Positions 1 through 6,056 of a DNA stretch of 7,682 nucleotides are shown here, piece after piece. The DNA is taken from contig CACXFN010000203.1 in NCBI GenBank assembly GCA_902766915.1, positions 1 through 7,682 of the forward strand, read 5' to 3'. Numbering within the stretch: position 1 is the stretch's first letter; each line of letters starts with the position of its first letter. The stretch comes from an uncultured Eubacteriales bacterium. Lineage in GTDB: Bacteria; Bacillota; Clostridia; Peptostreptococcales; Anaerovoracaceae. A program made the translations under genes and the position numbers. A model generated the notes under the pieces. It saw only the letters and a program-made list of their open reading frames with translations. It searched no databases and had not been told where the DNA came from.

Positions 1-33
1 AATATTAATAGTTTAAAAAAGGAGACAATTAGT

Positions 34-243
34 ATGAAAAAGACAATGACTATCGAAGGTATGATGTGCATGCATTGTGAGGCTACGGTAAAGAAGGCCT
101 TAGAGGCATTAGAGGGCGTTGAGAGTGCTGAGGTAAGCCATGAGAAGGGTACAGCGATTATTACGGCATCAGATTCAGTTTCGGAAGAAGATCTGAAAAA
201 AGCTGTTGAAGACAAGGAGTATATCGTAAAGGAAATCGCATAA
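34..243 (+). CDS. CopZ-like heavy-metal-associated (HMA) domain protein, probable copper chaperone
   Basis: A complete 69-residue protein made of a single HMA (ferredoxin-like) domain. The metal-binding loop is GMMCMHC at residues 9-15, with Cys12 and Cys15 as the expected Cu(I) ligands. It is followed by the helix ATVKKALEAL, and the rest fits the usual beta-alpha-beta-beta-alpha-beta pattern (VESAEV, TAIITA, SEEDLKKAVED, YIVKEI). Length and layout match small cytosolic CopZ/Atx1-type proteins, which pass Cu(I) to a CopA-type P-type ATPase or a regulator. An A-rich ribosome site ending in GGAG (21-24) lies 9 bases before the ATG. There are no membrane segments. The upstream gene is outside the window, so a partner ATPase or copper repressor cannot be seen. 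The metal is inferred from the family: mercury- or zinc-binding HMA proteins share the motif. A probable terminator follows, so it seems transcriptionally separate from ftsH. Confidence 0.9.
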   Translation: MKKTMTIEGMMCMHCEATVKKALEALEGVESAEVSHEKGTAIITASDSVSEEDLKKAVEDKEYIVKEIA

Positions 244-313
244 CTAAAGAGGACCTAAAATAAAGACGAGTTTCGGAGCATAACCTGAACATTAGAAATA
301 ATTGAAAATTTAT

Positions 314-350
314 GCCCATTATGGTAAAATAAATGGGCTATTTTGTTGTA
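314..350 (+). terminator. Probable rho-independent terminator after the metal chaperone gene
   Basis: GCCCATT (314-320) pairs perfectly with AATGGGC (332-338) across an 11-base loop. The stem is followed at once by the U-rich run TATTTTGTTGT. It lies 70 bases after the chaperone stop codon and before the AT-rich ftsH leader, where a transcript end is expected. The stem is short (7 bp) and the U-run is interrupted, so it may be leaky. Bases 244-313 hold nothing else I can identify. Confidence 0.6.
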
Positions 351-404
351 AAAAAACAAATTATCCTGTTTAAAAAACATAATTATTTGTAATAAATATT
401 ATAG

Positions 405-420
405 TAATTGTCTACAATTA
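405..420. promoter_or_regulatory. 16-base inverted repeat in the ftsH upstream region, candidate operator overlapping -10-like sequences
   Basis: TAATTGT-CT-ACAATTA is a perfect inverted repeat (7-bp arms, 2-base centre). It sits in the AT-rich gap between the putative terminator and ftsH, 72 bases before the start codon. Two -10-like hexamers overlap or abut it: TACAAT (413-418) and TATAAG (419-424). No convincing -35 box lies at 16-18 bases from either, so I cannot name a definite promoter, although one is expected somewhere in 351-470. The symmetry fits a dimeric repressor site, but AT-rich DNA yields short palindromes by chance. It does not match the CIRCE, CtsR (GGTCAAA) or CopY (TACANNTGTA) operators. 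Confidence 0.35.
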
Positions 421-457
421 TAAGAAATTGATTAAATAGAACTGATTATTAAATAAG

Positions 458-473
458 AAGCGTAGTAAGCGTA
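458..473 (+). repeat. Short direct repeat AAGCGTA x2 just before the ftsH ribosome site
   Basis: AAGCGTA occurs at 458-464 and again at 467-473, separated by GT, giving a 9-base period directly upstream of the AGGAGG ribosome site. It lies in the probable 5' leader of ftsH. It may be chance or a small leader element; nothing else in the sequence indicates a role. Confidence 0.4.
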
Positions 474-476
474 TTT

Positions 477-482
477 AGGAGG
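477..482 (+). promoter_or_regulatory. Strong ribosome binding site fixing the TTG start of ftsH
   Basis: AGGAGG is a full Shine-Dalgarno core lying 9 bases before the TTG at 492. No in-frame ATG occurs near this point, and the protein begins with the expected short basic stretch before the first membrane helix. The non-ATG start is therefore well supported. Confidence 0.85.
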
Positions 483-491
483 AAAAACAAT

Positions 492-2645
492 TTGAAAAAA
501 TTCGCAAAAAGTATAGGGATATATATCATCATCTTTTTGATAGTTGTCTTGTTTGCGGTTTTCTTTAGAACAAGTCAGGGTACGGAGCTAAAAAAGGTTA
601 AGTTTTCAACCTTTACCGAGTATCTTCAGGATGAAAAAATATCTGAGATTAATATTACAAATACTAAAATTACCGGTCTTTTAAAGTCCAGTACATCGGA
701 GCATAAGAAATATGTTTACACCTATGCTCCATATATTACGGAAATCAATTATTTGGAGCAAACCTATATCTTCCCCCAGATGGAAGAAGGGAAAATAAAG
801 CTTGAGACGGACGACCCCAGTTCGGCGACTTCCGTAATATTTAACCTGTTGCCAAGTGCAATCATGATAATTGCGCTGTTGTTCCTTTTCTATGTGATGA
901 TGAATCAGGGGGGCCAAGGGAAAGCGTTTTCCTTTGGAAAGAGTAAGGCCAGGCTGTATAAGGGCGAAGGAAGAAAGATTACCTTTGCTGATGTGGCAGG
1001 GCTAAAGGAAGAGAAGGAAGAACTTCAGGAAATAGTAGACTTTCTGCAGGATCCAAGGAAGTATCAAGAAGTCGGAGCGAGAATCCCTAAGGGCATTCTC
1101 TTGGTGGGACCTCCGGGAACAGGAAAGACATATGTATCAAGGGCCACCGCAGGTGAGGCAGGGGTACCTTTCTTTACCATAAGCGGTTCCGACTTCGTGG
1201 AAATGTTTGTTGGTGTAGGTGCATCCAGAGTAAGAGACCTCTTCGATCAAGCCAAGAAGAATGCTCCTTGCATAGTATTCATAGACGAAATCGATGCTGT
1301 AGGCCGTAAACGTGGTGCAGGGCTTGGTGGCGGAAATGATGAGAGAGAACAGACACTGAACCAGCTCCTGGTCGAGATGGATGGATTTGGTGAAAACTCC
1401 GGAATAATCATTCTGGCTGCAACCAATAGACCTGATGTTTTGGATCCGGCCTTATTGAGACCGGGTAGATTTGATAGGCAGATCGTTATTGGAATTCCGG
1501 ATATCAAGGGCAGAGAGGAAATCATCAGAGTTCATTCCAAGAATAAACCTCTTTCAGATGAAGTATCCCCTAAGGTAATTGCAAGACGTACGCCTGGATT
1601 TACTCCTGCTGATTTGGAGAACCTGCTAAATGAAGCGGCATTGATTACAGCCAGACGTAACGGACGTAAAATCAGAATGGCTGAAATAGAGGAGGCCACA
1701 ACAAAGGTAATAGCTGGTCCTGCTAAAAAGAGCCGCGTCATAAGTGATGCTGAGAGAAAACTTACCGCTTATCATGAGGCAGGTCATGCTGTGGTTATGA
1801 GGAGCTTGCCGGGATCCGATCCGGTTCACCAAATCACAATTATACCCAGAGGTTCTGCAGGTGGATTCACAATGCAGCTTCCGGAACAGGATAGAGCCTA
1901 CGATACCAAGACAGGTATGATAAATGCCATTAAGCATTTGATGGGTGGACGTGTGGCTGAATTGCTAACCTTGGATGACATCAGTACCGGAGCTTCAAAC
2001 GATATCCAAAGAGCCACCGATATTGCAAGAGAAATGGTGACAAGGTATGGATTCTCAGAGGCAATTGGTCCTATCAATTATGCAAGTTCGGAGGAAGTAT
2101 TCCTGGGTAACGACTTCTCCAGTAAAAAGGCTTATTCAGAGGAAATTGCCGGTGAAATAGATAAGGAAGTTAAACGAATAATCGAAGATGCCTTTGAGGA
2201 TACAAAGAGAATCATCAGTGAGAACATGGATAAGCTGGAAGCTGTTGCTCAGGCATTGCTGGCAGTTGAAACCCTTGATGGTGATCAGTTCGAAGCTATA
2301 TATACCGGAGCGAAAACCGCAGAGGATATCTCCAGAGAGGTTCATGAAAAAGAAGATGAGATTAATAGGGTGAATGCTCAGGAAGCCGCGGAGACTGAAA
2401 AGATCCGTAAGGAAGAGATGGCTAGGGCTGCTTTGGAAGGACAGCAAATACCAGGTGATTCCAACGAGCAGATAAATGGAAATACCCATGGAGATGGAAG
2501 TAGTTTCTGGGGTAGTAAGAACCTTGATTCTAAAGATAGCCCCTATACACAACCGCCCCAACCAAGATTTGTCAATGAGGAGACCCCAGAGATAAAGACT
2601 AATTCAGGAGAGAATAAGGATATAACTGATAACGACTTGAAGTAA
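492..2645 (+). CDS. ftsH: ATP-dependent zinc metalloprotease FtsH
   Basis: A 717-residue membrane-anchored AAA+ protease. FtsH hexamers use ATP to pull membrane and short-lived cytosolic proteins into a zinc protease chamber. Visible in order: a basic N-terminus; TM1 (about 8-25); an extracytoplasmic domain (about 26-114); TM2 (about 115-137); an AAA module with Walker A GPPGTGKT (206-213), pore motif MFVG (238-241), Walker B FIDEID (263-268) and a second region of homology with arginine fingers R323 and R326 in LRPGRFDRQ; then the M41 peptidase with HEAGH (428-432), E429 catalytic, and D504 in ASND as the likely third zinc ligand. After about residue 610 a charged coiled-coil-like stretch leads into a low-complexity Gln/Asn/Pro/Ser/Glu-rich tail (about 650-717). 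Start is TTG with AGGAGG upstream. All catalytic residues are intact. Some usually well-conserved positions differ: [13 protein letters not shown] instead of the common GKTLLAKAVAGEA, and GGGND for GGGHD. The PucR-type gene follows 11 bases later. Confidence 0.98.
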   Translation: MKKFAKSIGIYIIIFLIVVLFAVFFRTSQGTELKKVKFSTFTEYLQDEKISEINITNTKITGLLKSSTSEHKKYVYTYAPYITEINYLEQTYIFPQMEEGKIKLETDDPSSATSVIFNLLPSAIMIIALLFLFYVMMNQGGQGKAFSFGKSKARLYKGEGRKITFADVAGLKEEKEELQEIVDFLQDPRKYQEVGARIPKGILLVGPPGTGKTYVSRATAGEAGVPFFTISGSDFVEMFVGVGASRVRDLFDQAKKNAPCIVFIDEIDAVGRKRGAGLGGGNDEREQTLNQLLVEMDGFGENSGIIILAATNRPDVLDPALLRPGRFDRQIVIGIPDIKGREEIIRVHSKNKPLSDEVSPKVIARRTPGFTPADLENLLNEAALITARRNGRKIRMAEIEEATTKVIAGPAKKSRVISDAERKLTAYHEAGHAVVMRSLPGSDPVHQITIIPRGSAGGFTMQLPEQDRAYDTKTGMINAIKHLMGGRVAELLTLDDISTGASNDIQRATDIAREMVTRYGFSEAIGPINYASSEEVFLGNDFSSKKAYSEEIAGEIDKEVKRIIEDAFEDTKRIISENMDKLEAVAQALLAVETLDGDQFEAIYTGAKTAEDISREVHEKEDEINRVNAQEAAETEKIRKEEMARAALEGQQIPGDSNEQINGNTHGDGSSFWGSKNLDSKDSPYTQPPQPRFVNEETPEIKTNSGENKDITDNDLK

Positions 2646-2651
2646 GGGTGA
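2644..2651 (+). promoter_or_regulatory. Ribosome binding site overlapping the ftsH stop, selecting the ATG at 2657
   Basis: AAGGGTGA overlaps the ftsH TAA stop and lies 5 bases before the ATG at 2657. A longer reading could start at the GTG at 2648, but that codon lies inside this ribosome site and has no good site of its own. The ATG is therefore preferred. The arrangement suggests translational coupling with ftsH. Confidence 0.6.
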
Positions 2652-2656
2652 GCAGT

Positions 2657-4234
2657 ATGAAGATTACAGTTAGAGATTGCTTGGAACTGGATGCCTTTAG
2701 ACCCTCGATAGTAGCCGCAGGAAAGAGAAACCTGGATAATAGTGTCAGGTCAATTTCCGTGATGGATACCGGGGATTTAAAGTCTGCTGTTGAACAAAAT
2801 GGGATTAAGGAGCAGATAGTTCTTACATCATTTGCAGCAATGAAGGAAGACTATGATTTGCAGGCAAAGGTGGTTAGAGAACTGGCCATGTGCGGAATAA
2901 GTGCTTTGGTTGTCTTTAATTCCATGAGAGGCACAAACGTCAAGGATGCGAAAACTGTTGAAATAGCGGAGGCCATAGGGCTTCCGCTTATCGTTATTTC
3001 GGAAAAGAATAAAGCTAAATATTCGGATGTAATCGAACAGGTAATGGATAAAATCCTGGTAGGGGATGATCACAGAAACTATCTCATAAACAATACCATT
3101 TACCACCTGCTTGATTTCGATAAGCATAAAACTTTCCCGGCGGCCTTAAAGGAGGCTGCTGTATCCAATGAATTCCAAGCTGTTTTAGTATCAAAGGATT
3201 TTAACCCTGTCCTGGTTGTTGAAACCCGGCACAAGGTCACTGTTTTGGATGCGGTGAGAAACCTTCAAAAGCGACACGGTGACGATGACCGCGGCATATA
3301 CGGAATTCTTGATGTGGAAGGAATTGCAGCCTACTGGGGCTCAATTAACATCGGAGGGGAGGAATACTTCTTGTTATTGGTGGACAATGAGGAGAAGTAT
3401 TCTGCTGTAGACATTACCAAATTGGCAGAAATTATTGAACTGGCAATTGGGATGTGGAAGTATAATCCTGTTAGAGACGTGAAGGCAGAATTTATTAAGG
3501 CTTTAATGCGTGGCAATAAAAACCTGGCCTATACCCTTTGGGATGAAATGCAGTTAAAGGACTACAGTATTTTAAGTGTCTTCTACGGAAAGGGAACCAA
3601 TAATTCCACATCAAGGGAGATTATTGAATCCTTCGAAGGTGACACGGGATGTGAGGTCTTAAGTATTATCGAAGGTGAGGAAACATTTGGACTGATTATA
3701 GAGGAGAGAAAGAAGCAGGAAGATGAAAGAAAGACTGCATGCCTAACTCTCTTTGATGGCATGAAGGAAATATCCAAGGATATTAGGATTTTCCATTGTA
3801 CGGGAATCGATAGCATAGGAAGTGCCTCGGATGGGTTCAGCCTGATTAATGAAACGTGGACCTTTGTGGAAAGTGTATTCCCGTATAAGCGAGTTTTCTC
3901 CAAGTATGAATTGACGTTGGTAAGTACATGTATCAATTTACAATTGCAGGGTGGACATATAAAGAAGAATTATAGTGAACTTCTGGAGCCCTTTAATAGG
4001 GAAGTAGGCGGAAACAAAGCCAAACAGCTTTTAAACACTCTGGAGACATTTGTATTGGATGCAGGTATGAACAGCAATAAGACTTCGAATATAATGGGAA
4101 TTCATGCGAATACCGTTCAATATAGGTTAAAGAGGATTAATGAAATCCTAGGAGTGGATATCACTGCAAATCGCGTGATACCTGCCCTTACCATTGCGTT
4201 GGCACTGCGCCGCATAGAACGGGCAATTGACTAG
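2657..4234 (+). CDS. PucR/CdaR-family transcriptional regulator
   Basis: A 525-residue cytoplasmic protein with no membrane segments. The N-terminal part (about 1-137: [14 protein letters not shown]..., then [22 protein letters not shown] and GLPLIVIS) resembles the PucR ligand-sensing domain of purine-catabolism regulators. The middle (about 145-375) is a divergent region of the kind that links PucR and CdaR proteins, possibly degenerate GAF or GGDEF-like. The C-terminus carries the family's helix-turn-helix: [20 protein letters not shown], then [22 protein letters not shown] (about 478-499), the HTH_30 signature. Such proteins sense small molecules and activate or repress nearby genes. The start chosen is the ATG with AAGGGTGA upstream; a GTG 9 bases earlier would add three residues. 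No purine-catabolism genes are visible, so ligand and targets are unknown. It lies between ftsH and coaX with short spacing, so it is probably co-transcribed and may act on its own operon. The family call is secure; the role is not. Confidence 0.88.
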   Translation: MKITVRDCLELDAFRPSIVAAGKRNLDNSVRSISVMDTGDLKSAVEQNGIKEQIVLTSFAAMKEDYDLQAKVVRELAMCGISALVVFNSMRGTNVKDAKTVEIAEAIGLPLIVISEKNKAKYSDVIEQVMDKILVGDDHRNYLINNTIYHLLDFDKHKTFPAALKEAAVSNEFQAVLVSKDFNPVLVVETRHKVTVLDAVRNLQKRHGDDDRGIYGILDVEGIAAYWGSINIGGEEYFLLLVDNEEKYSAVDITKLAEIIELAIGMWKYNPVRDVKAEFIKALMRGNKNLAYTLWDEMQLKDYSILSVFYGKGTNNSTSREIIESFEGDTGCEVLSIIEGEETFGLIIEERKKQEDERKTACLTLFDGMKEISKDIRIFHCTGIDSIGSASDGFSLINETWTFVESVFPYKRVFSKYELTLVSTCINLQLQGGHIKKNYSELLEPFNREVGGNKAKQLLNTLETFVLDAGMNSNKTSNIMGIHANTVQYRLKRINEILGVDITANRVIPALTIALALRRIERAID

Positions 4235-4245
4235 TCTTAGTCAAT
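4226..4245. repeat. Perfect 8-bp inverted repeat spanning the regulator stop codon
   Basis: ATTGACTA-GTCT-TAGTCAAT forms an 8-bp perfect stem with a 4-base loop, covering the last codons and TAG stop of the PucR-type gene. It contains the nested palindrome GACTAGTC (4229-4236). No U-run follows (the next bases are ATAAGGG), so it is not a standard intrinsic terminator. It could be an mRNA processing or stability hairpin, or an operator ahead of coaX. The remaining gap to coaX (4246-4281) holds only the coaX ribosome site. Confidence 0.55.
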
Positions 4246-4281
4246 ATAAGGGTAATAATCACAGTTATAAGAGGTGCTCAA

Positions 4282-5064
4282 ATGCTATTATGCTTTGATG
4301 TAGGAAACAGCAATACTGTAATCGGAGTTTTCCAGGGAGATTCACTTATTAACAGTTGGCGCATAGAAACGGATATGAATAAAAGCGCTGACGAATATGG
4401 CATGCTCCTCAATCAGCTTTTCAATTATGAAGGATTGGAAATGAAGGAAGTGGAAGACGTGATTATCTCCACAGTGGTTCCTTCTGTGCTCTATACACTG
4501 CAGCATATGGCAGTTAAATACTTTGGTAAAAAAGCCTTGGTGGTAGGGCCGGGCATCAAGACAGGGATAACCGTTAGATATGACAATCCGGGACAGGTGG
4601 GAGCTGACCGTATTGTAAACGCGGTGGCTGCACTTCATAAGTACGGTGGACCCTTGATAATAATAGATTTTGGAACTGCAACCACATTCTGTGCCGTTAG
4701 CAATAAGGGTGAATACCTTGGGGGAACTATAGCCCCGGGGCTTAAAATATCGTCGGAAGCACTGTTTGAAAAGGCATCAAAGCTTCCTAAGGTAGAGATA
4801 GAGGATCCCGGAAAGGTAATATGCAAGAATACCCAGGAGAGTATGCAGTCAGGATTGGTCTATGGACATATGGGTATGTGTGACTACATTGTGGGCAAGA
4901 TGAAGGAAGAATTGGCCGATTATTGCGGTGACGATAAGAAGGTGACCGTGGTAGCTACGGGAGGCCTTTCTGCCATGATTGATAACGGACTGGATTGTAT
5001 TGACTTTGTTGATAAAACTCTAACACTGGAAGGACTTAAAATAATATATGAAAAAAACAATTGA
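4282..5064 (+). CDS. coaX: Type III pantothenate kinase
   Basis: CoaX phosphorylates pantothenate with ATP, the first committed step of coenzyme A synthesis, in the cytoplasm. The 260-residue length is typical. Family motifs are present: the phosphate-binding DVGNSN near the N-terminus (D6-N11), [12 protein letters not shown] (106-117) with D109 as the probable catalytic aspartate, [10 protein letters not shown] (127-136) with D129 as the probable monovalent-cation ligand, GGTIAPG (147-153) and the late ATGGLS (225-230). Type III kinases belong to the ASKHA fold, need a monovalent cation and are insensitive to CoA feedback. The start is well set: ATG with GAGGTG (4271-4276) 5 bases upstream, and the DxGNSN strand begins immediately. 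The gene follows the regulator by 47 bases and overlaps dus by 17. Its place near ftsH and dus matches the wider Firmicutes arrangement. Nothing is missing or truncated. Confidence 0.97.
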   Translation: MLLCFDVGNSNTVIGVFQGDSLINSWRIETDMNKSADEYGMLLNQLFNYEGLEMKEVEDVIISTVVPSVLYTLQHMAVKYFGKKALVVGPGIKTGITVRYDNPGQVGADRIVNAVAALHKYGGPLIIIDFGTATTFCAVSNKGEYLGGTIAPGLKISSEALFEKASKLPKVEIEDPGKVICKNTQESMQSGLVYGHMGMCDYIVGKMKEELADYCGDDKKVTVVATGGLSAMIDNGLDCIDFVDKTLTLEGLKIIYEKNN

Positions 5065-6034
5065 CCACACACTAAAGAGCATAGGTCAATTTATTCCGGA
5101 TAATCCTTTTTTTCTGGCTCCCATGGCTGGCTTTACAGATTCTGCATATAGGACGATTTGTGGGGAGATGGGGGCTAGCCTCACATATACGGAAATGGTT
5201 AGCGCCAAGGGTCTTTATTACGGGGATAGAAAATCTCCCTTATTGCTGAGAATTGGACCGGAGGAAAAACCGGTGGGATTTCAAATATTCGGCAGTGATC
5301 CGGACATAATGGCTTGGGCAGTAGAGCGTTTGGAGGATTGCCCTAACGTGCTTATAGATGTAAATATGGGCTGCCCGGTACCAAAGGTGGTCAAGAATGG
5401 TGAGGGCTCTGCCTTACTTAGAAATCCGGAGCTTGTTTATAGGATAATAAACAAGATGTCCGGTGCGACGGATAAACCTGTAACCGTCAAGATGCGAATC
5501 GGTATTGAGGGAATGGGATCCGGTGGTTATTTGGAAGTGGCACAGGCAATCGAAGAAGCCGGTGCATCGGCATTAGCAGTCCATGGAAGAACCAGAGAGC
5601 AGTATTACAGCGGCAATGCAGATAGAGGAGCCATCAAGGACATAAAAGTAAAAGTGAATATACCTGTAATAGGAAATGGTGACATTAACTCATACGGGGA
5701 TGCTGACTCTATGATGAAGGAAACGGGATGCGATTTCGTTATGATTGGACGAGGTGCATTGGGAAATCCGTGGCTCTTTAGAGAATGCGTAGAGAAATGG
5801 CAGAATGACGGAACTTCATCTGATGTGGTTTCCTCCGATGATATAAAGGCCATGATAGTTAGGCATTATATGGCCATAGAAAAGAACAAAGGTGAATACA
5901 TAGCCGTTAGAGAAATGCGGAAATTTGTAAGCAGATATCTAAAAGGGATTGCCGGAAGCGGTGAAATAAAAAAGAAAGTAAACACAGTTGAATCAGGAAA
6001 AGAGTTTTGTTCATTGTTTAGTAAGGGTATTTAA
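5048..6034 (+). CDS. dusB: tRNA-dihydrouridine synthase (DusB-like)
   Basis: A complete 328-residue flavoenzyme that uses FMN and NADPH to reduce specific uridines in the tRNA D-loop to dihydrouridine. The TIM-barrel Dus signature is clear: LAPMAGFTD (23-31), the FQIFGS strand (78-83), [20 protein letters not shown] (104-123) with catalytic Cys109, VKMRIG (147-152) with Lys148, [11 protein letters not shown] (179-189), GNGDI (209-213) and [10 protein letters not shown] (233-242). The C-terminal helical tRNA-binding domain ends with [15 protein letters not shown], where many relatives have MRKH. The start ATG lies inside the coaX end in another frame. Its ribosome site is weak or distant (AAGGA at 5030-5034, 13 bases away), so translation probably depends on coupling to coaX. 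The first 19 residues before the barrel are slightly longer than usual, but there is no better internal start. The exact subfamily and modified uridine cannot be set from sequence alone. Confidence 0.95.
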   Translation: MKKTIDHTLKSIGQFIPDNPFFLAPMAGFTDSAYRTICGEMGASLTYTEMVSAKGLYYGDRKSPLLLRIGPEEKPVGFQIFGSDPDIMAWAVERLEDCPNVLIDVNMGCPVPKVVKNGEGSALLRNPELVYRIINKMSGATDKPVTVKMRIGIEGMGSGGYLEVAQAIEEAGASALAVHGRTREQYYSGNADRGAIKDIKVKVNIPVIGNGDINSYGDADSMMKETGCDFVMIGRGALGNPWLFRECVEKWQNDGTSSDVVSSDDIKAMIVRHYMAIEKNKGEYIAVREMRKFVSRYLKGIAGSGEIKKKVNTVESGKEFCSLFSKGI

Positions 6035-6056
6035 ACTAGGAATATAAGACAGAGAA

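Noticed and set aside
244..313. Possible small RNA or leader after the chaperone gene
   Set aside because: Only a weak imperfect pairing (GTTTCGG with CCTGAAC) is visible, with no promoter or conserved motif. It is most simply the 3' untranslated part of the chaperone transcript.
405..420. CopY-type copper operator upstream of ftsH
   Set aside because: The centre reads TTGTCTACAA, the opposite orientation to the TACANNTGTA copper box, and the putative terminator separates it from the copper chaperone.
1247..1937. Three minus-strand open frames of 69-103 codons within ftsH
   Set aside because: They lie wholly opposite a strongly conserved AAA/peptidase coding region, resemble no known family, and show no convincing ribosome site. 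They are shadows of ftsH codon use.
2136..2561. Minus-strand open frame of 141 codons opposite the 3' end of ftsH
   Set aside because: It is the longest antisense frame, but its composition is what the reverse of the charged FtsH C-terminus would give, and there is no recognisable domain or neighbour support.
2648..2656. GTG start nine bases upstream for the PucR-type regulator
   Set aside because: The GTG lies inside the AAGGGTGA ribosome site that serves the ATG at 2657, and has no good site of its own. It would add only three residues.
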